NCBI RefSeq assembly: GCF_021049265.1
Contig: NZ_CP088018.1
Coordinates: 930,001-994,000 of the forward strand
DNA length: 64,000 nucleotides
Reading direction: 5' to 3'
DNA from: Ruania suaedae
GTDB lineage: Bacteria > Actinomycetota > Actinomycetes > Actinomycetales > Beutenbergiaceae
Both the position numbers and the translations under genes were made by a program. Below, in pieces: positions 8,474 through 18,291 of this stretch. Position 1 is the stretch's first letter, and each line of letters opens with the position of its first letter. The notes beneath the pieces were generated by a model that worked only from the letters and a program-made list of their open reading frames with translations, ran no database searches and was not told where the DNA came from.

Positions 8474-9210
8474 GCGAACCCGAGGCTGCGTCGGCAGATT
8501 CGTCCGGTTCGCCGGATTCGCCGGGTCTCGGTGCCCTGATCGAGGCCGTGGCGACGATGGACCGGCTCCGCTCCCCGGGTGGCTGCCCGTGGGACGCCGA
8601 GCAGACCCATGCCTCGCTCGCTCCCTATGCGGTGGAGGAGGCCCACGAGCTGGCCGAGGCGGCTGAGTCGGGCGACCGTGAGCATCTGATCGAGGAGCTC
8701 GGCGACGTCCTCCTGCAGGTGCTCTTCCACGCGCGGATCGGGTCCGAGGGCAGCTTGGGGGAGCCCTTCGACATCGACGACGTCGCACGCCGCCTCGTCG
8801 CGAAGCTCACCGCCCGGCACCCGCACGTGTTCACTGGGGGCACTGCCGGTTCTGCCGGCGATGAGGGCGGTGGCCGGCTGACGGCCGCGGACGTCAACCA
8901 GCAGTGGGACCGGCTCAAGGCCGACGAGAAGCAGCGCGAGTCCGTACTCGAGGGGATCCCGGTCAGCATGCCCGCGCTGGCGCGCACGCAGAAGGTGCTG
9001 CGCCGGGCCGCTCGTGCCGGCCTCGCGGTACCGGAGCCGGGCGAGGACGTGGGCGGACGGTTGCAGGCCGCCGTCGAGGCCGCCGAGGAACGAGGCCTCG
9101 ACGCCGAGGCCGCCCTGCGGGCGCAGCTGCGAGTGATCGAGGACGGCGTGCGTGCCGCCGAGTCCGCGGCGGCGGCCGAGGGCCGGGAGGGCGATCCGCG
9201 CTCCCGCTGA
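8470..9210 (+). CDS. mazG: Nucleoside triphosphate pyrophosphohydrolase MazG
   Basis: 246 residues. All-alpha NTP pyrophosphatase that hydrolyses (d)NTPs to monophosphates and PPi, cleaning oxidised or surplus nucleotides. The motif GGCPWDAEQTHASLAPYAVE followed by EAHELAEA, IEELGDVLLQVLFH and the HPHVFTG segment are all present in order. The GTG start overlaps the upstream lipoprotein stop (GTGA). The C-terminal 60 residues are alanine/glutamate-rich and probably helical. The gene lies directly before eno, the usual actinobacterial neighbour. Confidence 0.94.
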   Translation: MSEPEAASADSSGSPDSPGLGALIEAVATMDRLRSPGGCPWDAEQTHASLAPYAVEEAHELAEAAESGDREHLIEELGDVLLQVLFHARIGSEGSLGEPFDIDDVARRLVAKLTARHPHVFTGGTAGSAGDEGGGRLTAADVNQQWDRLKADEKQRESVLEGIPVSMPALARTQKVLRRAARAGLAVPEPGEDVGGRLQAAVEAAEERGLDAEAALRAQLRVIEDGVRAAESAAAAEGREGDPRSR

Positions 9211-10590
<1,380 letters not shown>

Positions 10591-10626
10591 CCCGGCCCCC
10601 GGGCCCAGCAGGCCCGGCTCGCGCGC

Positions 10627-10659
10627 AGACGGCAGGTGCTCACCGAGCACCTGCCGTCT
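10627..10659 (+). terminator. Hairpin terminator after eno
   Basis: AGACGGCAGGTGCTC, loop ACC, GAGCACCTGCCGTCT: a perfect 15-bp stem with a 3-base loop, 37 bp after the eno stop. No T-run follows, as is common for terminators in high-GC actinobacteria. Confidence 0.85.
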
Positions 10660-10701
10660 CGTGCGAGGGGGCCGTGACGGTCGAGTTCATGGGAGTCATC
10701 G

Positions 10702-11226
10702 ATGCTGATGGACATGCTCCTCATCGGGGCGTGGGCGCTCGCGACGCTCTGGGCCTGCGTTCTCGTCCACGAGGCCGGGCACTATCTCGCAGGCCTGGCC
10801 GCGGGCCTGTCCCCGCGGACCATGGCGATCCGCCTGAGGCGGCCGCCGCATGTTGCCCTGCGTGACGGCGACACCTGGCGCTCACCGGAGGAGCCGGAGT
10901 ACGTCGAGGTGTTCCGGCGATCCGCGCCGTCCGGGTTCGCCGCGTGGCTGTTCGTCGCGGGCGGCTTCCTCGTGGAGACGGCGGTCGTGCTGCTCGCCGG
11001 AGTCCTCCTGCGCGGCGCCGGTGAGCTCTCCCTCGTCGTTGTCGCCACCAGCAGCGTGATGTTCGCGATCTACCTGGCCGGCGATGCTCTCGGCTCGGTC
11101 CGCCGCCGCCGTCCCCAGGGCGACGCCGGTGCCCTGTGGGCGATCCACCGGGGCGCGACGGCGGTGATGGTCCTGACGCTGACCGGGGTACGAGCCGCAG
11201 CGGTCGTCCTGGCTCTTCCTGGCTGA
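10702..11226 (+). CDS. Membrane protein with HEAGH zinc-protease-like motif
   Basis: 174 residues with four predicted membrane segments (LIGAWALATLWACVLVHEAG, AAWLFVAGGFLVETAVVLLA, SLVVVATSSVMFAIYLAGDA, AVMVLTLTGVRAAAVVLALP). VLVHEAGHYLAG in the first segment is the HExxH zinc-binding pattern of site-2 (M50) proteases. The usual second M50 motif (NxxPxxxLDGG) is not seen, although YLAGDALG in segment 3 could supply an Asp ligand. It is therefore a small M50-like protein or a degenerate relative. ATG at 10702 has GGGAG six bases upstream. Confidence 0.7.
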   Translation: MLMDMLLIGAWALATLWACVLVHEAGHYLAGLAAGLSPRTMAIRLRRPPHVALRDGDTWRSPEEPEYVEVFRRSAPSGFAAWLFVAGGFLVETAVVLLAGVLLRGAGELSLVVVATSSVMFAIYLAGDALGSVRRRRPQGDAGALWAIHRGATAVMVLTLTGVRAAAVVLALPG

Positions 11227-11304
11227 GGGCGCGCGCCGGCCGGTCCGGCGACGCGCGCTCGAGCGCTACGTCCGTTCTCGGGCGACGTGGGCGACCATAG
11301 GAAC

Positions 11305-11967
11305 ATGTCTGCCCGTCGACCGGCCGCGCCGCGTACCCGCGCGCCCGGCGACGGTGGGTCCAGCGGCAGCGCCACCCGCACGAACTCCCCCCGGACGTCC
11401 CCACCCCGCGCCGCCAGCGGCCGAGCCGGCAGCAGAGCCGGTGCCCCCGCGCGCTCACCCTCGACCCGTGCACCGGCACACCCTCGCGGCAAGTCCTCGC
11501 CGACACCCCCGAGAACGCGGCGCGGTGGGCGCAGCCGGCAGGGCGGCGCGGCAGCCGAGGAGCAGCGCGAACCGCGCCAGATCACCGTGCGGGGTCTGGT
11601 GCTGTTCGTGGTGGTCCTGATGGCGTTCATCGTGCTGGCCCCGACGCTGCGTGCCTACGTCTCGATGCAGGAGCAGAACCGCGATCTCGGCGCCCAGATC
11701 GCTGCGACCGAGGAGCGCAACGCCGAGCTCCAGGCGCAGATCGACCAGTGGAACGACCCGGTCTACATCCAGTCCCAGGCCCGGGACCGGCTCGGATTCG
11801 TGATGCCGGGCGAGACGCCGTACCGTGTGGTCGACCCCGAGACCGTGACCGGGGAGGAACCGGCAAGCGCCGAGGACGATCAGGGTCCGGTCTCCGTGCC
11901 CCCGACGGGCCCGTGGTACCTGACCGTGTGGGACTCGGTGCAGGTGGCCGGTGAGGTCGAGGACTGA
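11305..11967 (+). CDS. ftsB: Septum formation initiator FtsB/DivIC-type protein
   Basis: 220 residues. The first ~95 residues are a disordered Arg/Pro/Ser/Ala-rich cytoplasmic region, then one membrane helix (GLVLFVVVLMAFIVLAPTLR), a coiled coil (VSMQEQNRDLGAQIAATEER onward) and a short domain ending DRLGFVMPGETPYRVVD, diagnostic of the FtsB/DivIC family. It works in the divisome with FtsL and FtsQ. ATG at 11305 chosen over an in-frame codon 18 bp upstream. It sits between eno and DUF501/ppx, the conserved actinobacterial order. Confidence 0.9.
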   Translation: MSARRPAAPRTRAPGDGGSSGSATRTNSPRTSPPRAASGRAGSRAGAPARSPSTRAPAHPRGKSSPTPPRTRRGGRSRQGGAAAEEQREPRQITVRGLVLFVVVLMAFIVLAPTLRAYVSMQEQNRDLGAQIAATEERNAELQAQIDQWNDPVYIQSQARDRLGFVMPGETPYRVVDPETVTGEEPASAEDDQGPVSVPPTGPWYLTVWDSVQVAGEVED

Positions 11968-11985
11968 CGAGACGAGCGGAGCGCC

Positions 11986-12480
11986 GTGATCGAGGACACC
12001 CTGCGGCCCGGTGACATGGACGTGGTGGCCGAGCAGCTCGGCCGTACCCCCCGCGGCGTGGTGGCCGTGGCGGCCCGGTGCGTGTGCGGCCGGCCGCTGG
12101 TGGTCCGCACCCAGCCGCGCCTGGACGACGGCACCCCCTTCCCGACGTCGTTCTACCTCACCTCGCCCGGGGCGGTGGGCGCCGTCAGCACCCTCGAGGC
12201 GGAGGGCGTGATGCGGGAGATGACCGACCGGCTCGCGCAGGACGAGGAGCTCGCCGCCTCCTATCGCAGCGCGCACGAGGACTACCTGCGCCGGCGCTCC
12301 GATCTCGGCGAGGTCGCCGAGATCGAGGGGATCTCCGCCGGTGGGATGCCCACCCGGGTGAAGTGTCTGCACGTGCTGGTCGCCCACTCGCTCGCCGTGG
12401 GGCCCGGAATCAACCCGCTCGGCGACGAGACGCTGGCGCTGATCGCCCCTGTGTGGCGCCCGGACCGCTGCACCTGCTGA
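11986..12480 (+). CDS. DUF501 family protein
   Basis: 164 residues. Conserved actinobacterial protein of unknown biochemical function. It contains ARCVCGRPLVVRTQPRLDDG, PTSFYLTSPGAVGAVSTLEA and the C-terminal VKCLHVLVAHSLAVGPGINP followed by LGDE, all hallmarks of DUF501. Several Cys and His residues (CVCG, CLH, AHSL, and C-x-C at the very end) could bind metal; that is a guess. GTG start at 11986, 18 bp after ftsB, and 56 bp before ppx. Confidence 0.92.
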   Translation: MIEDTLRPGDMDVVAEQLGRTPRGVVAVAARCVCGRPLVVRTQPRLDDGTPFPTSFYLTSPGAVGAVSTLEAEGVMREMTDRLAQDEELAASYRSAHEDYLRRRSDLGEVAEIEGISAGGMPTRVKCLHVLVAHSLAVGPGINPLGDETLALIAPVWRPDRCTC

Positions 12481-12536
12481 GCGGGTAGCAGGACCTGCGG
12501 GCTCCCGCACCGACCCGGACGTGGCAGGCTTGGACC

Positions 12537-13484
12537 GTGACTCGTGTGGCTGCCATCGACTGCGGAACCAACTCCATCCGACTGCTCATCGCCGACCGCT
12601 CCGCCGGCGTGCTCAGCGACGTGCTCCGCCGGATGGAGGTGGTCCGGCTCGGGCAGGGCGTGGACCGCACCGGTGAGTTCGACCCGATCGCGCTGGAGCG
12701 CACGCTCGAGGCCACCGGCCGGTACGCCGAGCTCTGCCGCGAGCACGGCGTCGAGGCAGTGCGGTTCGTCGCCACCTCCGCCACGCGCGATGCCCGCAAC
12801 CGGCAGGTGTTCATCGACGGCGTCCGCGATGCCCTCGGGGTCGAGGTGGAGGTCATCACCGGGCACGAGGAGGCGGCGTTGTCCTTCGCCGGCGCCGTGA
12901 GCATCCTCGACGGCTCCGCCCCCGCCGACCGGCTCGTGGTCGACATCGGCGGCGGCTCCACCGAGCTGGTGCTGGGAGCCGGCGAGACCCCCGACGCCTC
13001 GATCTCCCTCGACATCGGCTGTGTGCGGATGACCGAGCGGCACCTGCACGAGGACCCGCCCACCCAGGCCCAGATCGCGGCCGCGGCGGCAGACGTGCGG
13101 GCGGCCCTGGACGAGGCCGCCGAGGTGGTGCCGCTCGTCCGGGTGGGCACGATCGTGGGCGTGGCCGGCTCGGTCACCACGGTGACCGCACACGCTCTCG
13201 GCCTGCCCAGCTATCAGCCGGACCGCATCAACGATTCGCGCCTGCCGATCGAGAAGGTCCGGGCGGCCTGCGCGGACCTGCTCGCGATGCCCCGCGCCGA
13301 CCGGGAGGCACTCGGCTTCATGCATCCCGGCCGGGTCGACGTCATCGGTGGCGGCGCGCTGATCTGGGCGGAGGTCCTTGCCCGCGTGGCCGCCGAGGTC
13401 GAGTCCGCCGGCGGCGACCTGACCGAGGCCGTCACCAGCGAACACGACATCCTCGACGGCATCGCGCTGTCCGTGAGCGTTTAG
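12537..13484 (+). CDS. ppx: Exopolyphosphatase / guanosine pentaphosphatase (Ppx/GppA)
   Basis: 315 residues, the short single-module actinobacterial form. It removes phosphate from polyphosphate or the 5' phosphate of pppGpp. ASKHA-fold motifs: RVAAIDCGTNSIRLLIAD (phosphate 1), RFVATSATRDARNRQVF, LVVDIGGGSTELVLG (phosphate 2) and VAGSVTTVTAHALGL. The GTG start is preceded by CAGGCT and exactly six bases, which suggests a leaderless mRNA. The stop overlaps the convergent sugar porter gene by four bases. Confidence 0.94.
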   Translation: MTRVAAIDCGTNSIRLLIADRSAGVLSDVLRRMEVVRLGQGVDRTGEFDPIALERTLEATGRYAELCREHGVEAVRFVATSATRDARNRQVFIDGVRDALGVEVEVITGHEEAALSFAGAVSILDGSAPADRLVVDIGGGSTELVLGAGETPDASISLDIGCVRMTERHLHEDPPTQAQIAAAAADVRAALDEAAEVVPLVRVGTIVGVAGSVTTVTAHALGLPSYQPDRINDSRLPIEKVRAACADLLAMPRADREALGFMHPGRVDVIGGGALIWAEVLARVAAEVESAGGDLTEAVTSEHDILDGIALSVSV

Positions 13485-14926
13485 CTCCGCTGCCGGCGCT
13501 CGACCTTGGCATCCTCCTGCATCGCCTCGAGCTCCATTCCCTTGGTCTCCGGGATCTTGCGCAGCACGAAGAAGAACGAGATCGCTGCCATCGCCGCGTA
13601 GATGCCGTAGGCGAGGGTCAGGCTCGTCTCAGACAGGGCCGGGAAGGTGGTGGAGACGGTGAAGTTCGCCAGCCACTGGGCTGCCGCTGCCACCGCGAGG
13701 GCACCCGCGCGTATCCGGTTCGGGAACATCTCGCCGAGCAGCACCCACACCAGCGGTCCCCAGCTCGCACCGAAGCCGACCACGAACAGGTTCGCCCCGA
13801 CCAGGGCGACCATCGACCAGGGCTCGGGCAGCTCCGCCGTCTGGGAGCCGTCCGCACCCTCGGTCAGGGTGGCGAAGGAGAAGGCGAGCGCCATCGAGGC
13901 CAGTGAGACGGCCATCAGCACCGAGCCGGTGAGCAGGATCGGGCGGCGGCCCACCTTGTCCACCAGCAGGATGGCCACGATCGTCACCGCGATGTTGGTG
14001 ACCGAGGTGATCACCGAGACGGTGAGTGCGTCGGACTCCTCGAAGCCCACCGAGCGCCAGAGGGTGGTGGAGTAGTAGAAGATCACGTTGATGCCGACGA
14101 ACTGCTGGAACACCGAGAGCAGGATGCCCAGCCAGACGATCGGCTTCAGACCCAGCCGCGGACCGACCAGGTCCCGCAACGACTCCTTCTTCTCGGACTC
14201 CAGCGTGCCGCGGATCTCCTCGATCTTGAGGTTGACGTCGACTTCGCCGGTGAAGTCGTGCAGCACCTGGGAGGCCTTGTCGATGCGGTTGCGCGCGACC
14301 AGGAACCGGGGCGATTCCGGCAGGCGGAAGGCGAGCAGCCCGTAGACCAGCGCAGGGACGGCCTCGGCCATGAACATCCAGCGCCAGGCCTCCCGGCCCA
14401 GCCAGAACGGTTCGGCAGCACCGCCCGCCGCATTGGCGAGCATCGCGTCGGAGAGCAGCGCGGCGAAGATACCGGTGACGATGGCGAGCTGCTGGAGGGA
14501 CCCGAGCCGCCCGCGTACCCGCGCCGGGGAGACCTCGGCGATGTAGGCCGGTGCGATCACCGACGCGGCACCCACGCCGAGGCCACCGATGACCCGCCAG
14601 ACGATCAGGTCGACCACGCCGAAGGCGAGACCGGAGCCGATCGCGGAGACGAAGAAGAGCGCAGCCGCGATCACCATGGTCGGCACGCGCCCGAAGCGGT
14701 TGGAGACCGGGCCGGCGAACCAGGCACCGGCCGCGCAACCCAGGAGCGCGGAGGAGACCGCGAAGCCCTGCAGCCCCGGGTCGAGGTCGAACTCACCGGC
14801 GAGTGCATCAACGGCGCCGTTGATCACCGAGGTGTCGAAGCCGAACAGGAAGCCGCCGAGTGCTGCGGCGACGCAGATACCGATCACCCGCCCGTTCAGG
14901 CGTGGCGCCGCACTGGACGTGGCCAT
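13481..14926 (-). CDS. Sugar porter (MFS, SP family)
   Basis: 481 residues, 12 membrane helices. Proton-linked or facilitated uptake of a hexose, pentose or polyol. Family signatures: GRLGSLQQLAIVTGIF, FGRVPTM and VGRRPILLTG loops (RxGRR type), PESPRFLVARNR, QQFVGINVIFYYSTTLW in helix 7 (QQxxGxNxxxYY) and PETKGMELEAM at the C-terminus. ATG at 14926 with GGAGGGAGG upstream. No sugar catabolic gene is nearby, so the substrate is not given by context. Confidence 0.93.
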   Translation of the reverse strand: MATSSAAPRLNGRVIGICVAAALGGFLFGFDTSVINGAVDALAGEFDLDPGLQGFAVSSALLGCAAGAWFAGPVSNRFGRVPTMVIAAALFFVSAIGSGLAFGVVDLIVWRVIGGLGVGAASVIAPAYIAEVSPARVRGRLGSLQQLAIVTGIFAALLSDAMLANAAGGAAEPFWLGREAWRWMFMAEAVPALVYGLLAFRLPESPRFLVARNRIDKASQVLHDFTGEVDVNLKIEEIRGTLESEKKESLRDLVGPRLGLKPIVWLGILLSVFQQFVGINVIFYYSTTLWRSVGFEESDALTVSVITSVTNIAVTIVAILLVDKVGRRPILLTGSVLMAVSLASMALAFSFATLTEGADGSQTAELPEPWSMVALVGANLFVVGFGASWGPLVWVLLGEMFPNRIRAGALAVAAAAQWLANFTVSTTFPALSETSLTLAYGIYAAMAAISFFFVLRKIPETKGMELEAMQEDAKVERRQRS

Positions 14927-15041
14927 GTGTCCTCCCTCCGTGGGGCTCCCGGATCTCGGAATCCCTCGCCGAGACGCTACTGCCGTGAACCGGCACTCGC
15001 TCGGTGAGTGGTGCGCGCACCGGCGGTCCGGCCTGTGATCC

Positions 15042-15410
15042 TCAGGCCGAGGTCTCGGTGGTGCCTTCGTACAGCCCGATCGTGTTGCCGTCGGCGTCGG
15101 TGAAGATCGCCCACCAGCTCGTCTCGCTGATCGGTTCCTTGCCCCTCACCACCGTGCCGCCCAGCTGCGTGACCTTCGCCAGGGTCTCCTCGATCGAGTC
15201 GACCTCGACGTAGGAGCGTGGCTGGGTGAAGTTCTCCTCGCGTGGGGCCAGGCCCCCGCCGCTGATCTTGTTCGGTGCCTGCCACATGGGGTAGCCCTCG
15301 TAGCCGGGAATCTCGGCGATCTGCCAGCCGAAGAGCTCGCTGTAGAAGCGCGAGGCCGCTGGCATGTCGCTGACCGGGATGTCGATGTGGGTGATGTCGC
15401 CGTGCGGCAT
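15042..15410 (-). CDS. VOC-family (glyoxalase/bleomycin resistance-like) protein
   Basis: 122 residues, one VOC module. ITHIDIPVSDMPAASRFYSE followed by LFGWQ is the first beta-alpha-beta motif, and IFTDADGNTIGLYE is the second, with His, Glu and similar residues that may hold a divalent metal. The substrate is unknown; such stand-alone proteins are often labelled glyoxalase-like without evidence. ATG at 15410 has GGAGGAG at ideal distance. It diverges from guaB3. Confidence 0.9.
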   Translation of the reverse strand: MPHGDITHIDIPVSDMPAASRFYSELFGWQIAEIPGYEGYPMWQAPNKISGGGLAPREENFTQPRSYVEVDSIEETLAKVTQLGGTVVRGKEPISETSWWAIFTDADGNTIGLYEGTTETSA

Positions 15411-15555
15411 GACGTTCTCCTCCAGGACCGGGGCCGCGCCACCGTGGAGCGGCCCTCGGGGCAGAGTCTGGCACCGGGGGCCGACAGGCGGAAGACCCGC
15501 CGGGGATGGCCCCGCGTGGGCGTCGGGGCGGAGCACGGACGGTAACCTGCTGCGT

Positions 15556-16680
15556 GTGAGCAACGAGATCGAGATCGGCCGAGGCAAGCGGGGTCGCCGC
15601 GCCTACTCCTTCGACGACGTCGCCGTCGTGCCCTCCCGCCGCACGCGCGACCCCGAGGAGGTCTCGGTCGCCTGGCAGATCGACGCCTACCAGGTGGAGC
15701 TGCCGGTGCTGGCTGCTCCGATGGACTCGGTGATGAGCCCGCAGACCGCCATCGAGCTCGGCCGCCTCGGTGGCATCGGCGTGCTCGACCTGGAAGGGCT
15801 GTGGACCCGGTACGAGAACCCGGCCGAGCAGCTCGCCGAGATCGCCGAGCTCGACCCCGAGCACGCAACGGCGCGGATGCAGGAGATCTACGCCGCCCCG
15901 ATCATGCCCGAGCTCATCACCGCCCGGCTGCAGGAGATCCGCGCGGCCGGGGTGACCGTGGCCGGCGCCCTCTCCCCGCAGCGCACCCAGGAGCACTGGC
16001 GCTCCGTGGTCGACGCCGGCGTGGACCTGTTCATCATCCGGGGCACGACCGTCTCCGCCGAGCACGTCTCCGGGAACGCGGAGCCGCTGAACCTCAAGCG
16101 CTTCATCTACGAGCTGGACGTGCCGGTCATCGTGGGCGGCGCGGCCACCTACACCGCGGCCCTGCACCTGATGCGCACCGGCGCGGCCGGCGTGCTGGTC
16201 GGCTTCGGCGGGGGAGCGGCGCACACCACCCGCCAGACCTTGGGCATCCACGCGCCGCTGGCGAGCGCCGTCGCGGACGTCGCCGCGGCCCGCCGGGACT
16301 ACCTGGACGAATCCGGTGGCCGCTACGTGCACGTGATCGCCGACGGCGGTGTGGGCCGCAGCGGAGACCTGGTCAAGGCCATCGCCTGCGGGGCGGACGC
16401 CGTCATGCTCGGTGCGGCGCTCGCACGCGCCGAGGAGGCCCCGGGCCAGGGCTGGCACTGGGGCCCGGAGGCCCACCACCCGCAGCTCCCCCGCGGGGAG
16501 CGCGTGCACGTGGGGACCGTCGGTACCCTCGCCGAGATCCTCAACGGCCCGGGCAGCCGCGCGGACGGCACCCTGAACATGTTCGGCGCCCTGCGCCGAG
16601 CCATGGCCACCACCGGCTACTCCGACGTCAAGGAGTTCCAGCGCGTCGAGGTCGTCGTCTCCCCGTACACGCCGCGGTAG
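15556..16680 (+). CDS. guaB3: GuaB3, IMP dehydrogenase-family protein
   Basis: 374 residues, no CBS domains, matching the GuaB3 subfamily. Core TIM-barrel features: KRGRRAYSFDDVAVVPSRRT, VLAAPMDSVMSP, GGIGVLDLEGLW and VIADGGVGRSGDLVKAIACG followed by ADAVMLG. The catalytic-loop region is altered relative to canonical IMP dehydrogenases. A GuaB3 from cyanobacteria has been reported to be an IMP dehydrogenase; activity here is inferred. The GTG start at 15556 follows TAACCT by seven bases. The related gene guaA is 26 kb away. Confidence 0.92.
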   Translation: MSNEIEIGRGKRGRRAYSFDDVAVVPSRRTRDPEEVSVAWQIDAYQVELPVLAAPMDSVMSPQTAIELGRLGGIGVLDLEGLWTRYENPAEQLAEIAELDPEHATARMQEIYAAPIMPELITARLQEIRAAGVTVAGALSPQRTQEHWRSVVDAGVDLFIIRGTTVSAEHVSGNAEPLNLKRFIYELDVPVIVGGAATYTAALHLMRTGAAGVLVGFGGGAAHTTRQTLGIHAPLASAVADVAAARRDYLDESGGRYVHVIADGGVGRSGDLVKAIACGADAVMLGAALARAEEAPGQGWHWGPEAHHPQLPRGERVHVGTVGTLAEILNGPGSRADGTLNMFGALRRAMATTGYSDVKEFQRVEVVVSPYTPR

Positions 16681-16761
16681 CGCCCGACGGCGGAGCCGGC
16701 CTCCCGTAGCGGCCCGTCAGCAGCGCTACGCAGGCGGTCGCCGGCGACAACGGACTCCGCA

Positions 16762-16777
16762 TATAGCAATTGCTATA
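16762..16777. promoter_or_regulatory. 16-bp perfect palindrome over the mntA promoter
   Basis: TATAGCAATTGCTATA is self-complementary and very AT-rich for this genome. Its right half is part of the -10 hexamer TATAGT (16774-16779), which is followed by exactly six bases and the ATG. This is a plausible autoregulatory operator for the helix-turn-helix of the antitoxin it precedes. Confidence 0.75.
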
Positions 16778-16785
16778 GTTGTGCC

Positions 16786-17256
16786 ATGGTGGTCAGCTTG
16801 GTGGACGTGGCGCGTCATACCGATGAGGTCACGGCGCGGGCTCGTAGCGAGCTCGTTCGCGCGGTGCGGAAGGCCGCCGCGCAGGGCATGACGCAGACTG
16901 AGATCGCCCGGCAGATCGGTCGTAGCCAGCCTGAGGTGTCGCGGCTGGTGCGTTTTCACGGCACGTCCCCGTTGGCGCGCAAAGTGCGCCGGAACGCCGA
17001 CCAGATTCGACAGCTCGTGGCCGAAGCCGGCGGCAGTCGGGTTCGGGTCTTCGGTTCGGTCGCTACGGGCGAGGATCAGGCTGATTCCGACGTGGACCTG
17101 CTGTTCCTGATGGAGGTGCCGCTGAGCCTCATGCAGCTGGGCCGGCTGGAGCGGCGACTCTCAGACCTGCTGGGCGTGCCGGTCGACCTCGTACCTGAGT
17201 CGGCACTCCGGCCCGACCTTCGTGAGAAGGTCATGTCCGAAGCAGCGGCATTGTGA
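16786..17256 (+). CDS. mntA: MntA-type antitoxin nucleotidyltransferase with fused N-terminal HTH
   Basis: 156 residues. Residues ~35-56 (MTQTEIARQIGRSQPEVSRL) form a helix-turn-helix; residues ~86-140 are a minimal nucleotidyltransferase with the exact GSX10DXD motif (G90, S91, D102, D104) and a third acid at D134 (VPVDLV). In the MntA/HepT (type VII) systems the antitoxin transfers AMP to the toxin. The HTH makes this a probable regulator as well as an enzyme. Apparent leaderless ATG. Its stop overlaps hepT by GTGA. Confidence 0.88.
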   Translation: MVVSLVDVARHTDEVTARARSELVRAVRKAAAQGMTQTEIARQIGRSQPEVSRLVRFHGTSPLARKVRRNADQIRQLVAEAGGSRVRVFGSVATGEDQADSDVDLLFLMEVPLSLMQLGRLERRLSDLLGVPVDLVPESALRPDLREKVMSEAAAL

Positions 17257-17576
17257 GTCGCTCGACGACGGAGTTGCTACGCGAAGCGATCGTCCATCTC
17301 GAGTTGGTCGATGAGTACGCCGGTGGCGACCTGGACAACCAGCTGGTAATCGACGCCATCTGCATGAGGCTCTCGGCCGGGATCGAGGTGCTGGCTCGAC
17401 TCGAGCCGGACCTGCGTGCCCGCCTGTTCGGCGACGATTGGCAGTTCATGTCGGGCATGCGCAATCGCATCGCTCACGGCTACGTACTAGTGGACCCCGA
17501 CATCGTGCGGCAGACCATTGAGATCGACCTGCCAGGAATCCTCGATGTGATCAACCAAGAGCTCGCCGGCGCCTGA
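17253..17576 (+). CDS. hepT: HepT-type HEPN toxin (DUF86)
   Basis: 107 residues, all-alpha HEPN fold. MRNRIAHGYVLVD carries the RX4HXY motif (R70, H75, Y77): Arg and His form the RNase site and the Tyr is the residue AMPylated by MntA in characterised systems. ICMRLSAGIEVLARL is the conserved helix before it. It is full length with nothing disrupted, so the pair is probably functional. The GTG start overlaps mntA (GTGA), which implies translational coupling. Confidence 0.9.
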   Translation: MSRSTTELLREAIVHLELVDEYAGGDLDNQLVIDAICMRLSAGIEVLARLEPDLRARLFGDDWQFMSGMRNRIAHGYVLVDPDIVRQTIEIDLPGILDVINQELAGA

Positions 17577-17652
17577 TCTTTGCTGTCCGGCGCGGGCGAG
17601 TGGAGCAGTCGGCGGTCGCCCTCGCGCCCGACGGCGGGCCAAGCGTCCCGTA

Positions 17653-18054
17653 TCAGCCCGCCAGCAGCGCCACGGTCAGCAGGACGACGCTCAGCGCCGG
17701 CAGCGCTCCCTGGACGGCGGCCGCTCGCGCCATCAGCCGGTTGCGCGTCACGAGCACCAGCGCTGCCAGCGTCATCGAGCCGGCGCCGGCGTACACGAGG
17801 GCCGGGCCGGCGCCCGCTGCGGCGCCGGCCAGGTCCGCTGCCGTCAGCACCACCCCGCACCCGGTCACGAGTGCCAGGAACAGGTTGTAGAAGCCCTGGT
17901 TGTACGCGAGCTCGGCGGTGGCGCGTGCCCGCTCCGGCGTCATCTTGAACGTGGCCCGGCCGCGCGGGGTGTCCCACGCGAAGACCTCGAGGGCGAAGAT
18001 GCCCAGGTGCAGCAGTGCCGCCAGGGCGGCCAGCACCATCGCGATCGCAAGCAT
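17653..18054 (-). CDS. DUF1304 membrane protein
   Basis: 133 residues, four membrane helices. HLGIFALEVFAWDTPRGRAT and NQGFYNLFLALVTGCG are the recognisable DUF1304 sequences (conserved His, Glu and the NQGxYN motif). Function unknown. ATG at 18054 is preferred over a GTG at 18060 because AGGG lies seven bases before the ATG. Confidence 0.87.
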   Translation of the reverse strand: MLAIAMVLAALAALLHLGIFALEVFAWDTPRGRATFKMTPERARATAELAYNQGFYNLFLALVTGCGVVLTAADLAGAAAGAGPALVYAGAGSMTLAALVLVTRNRLMARAAAVQGALPALSVVLLTVALLAG

Positions 18055-18084
18055 GAGCACACCCTAGGCCCGGGTGAGGCTTGC

Positions 18085-18291
18085 ATGGCGGGCTACCGTC
18101 GAAAGATGTCCTCAGAAGAATCGGCGATGCTGACGGTGCTCTTCCTGGCTGTGCTGGTCGGGCTGCACTACTGGTCCAGGACGACCGACTTCCGCCGCAG
18201 GGGCAGCCGCGACGCGCGGGCGAGCGAGCCTTCGCCGCACCGCGAGGGTGCCGAACCACCGCCTCCCGCCGACGGCCGTCACGACGGGTGA
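18085..18291 (+). CDS. Small single-helix membrane protein, uncertain
   Basis: 68 residues. MAGYRRKMSSEES is followed by one membrane helix (AMLTVLFLAVLVGLHYW) and a basic, then proline-rich tail. It is not recognised as a known family. Start is ambiguous between ATG at 18085 and ATG at 18106; neither has a good ribosome site. It may be a real small membrane protein or a chance frame. Confidence 0.35.
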   Translation: MAGYRRKMSSEESAMLTVLFLAVLVGLHYWSRTTDFRRRGSRDARASEPSPHREGAEPPPPADGRHDG

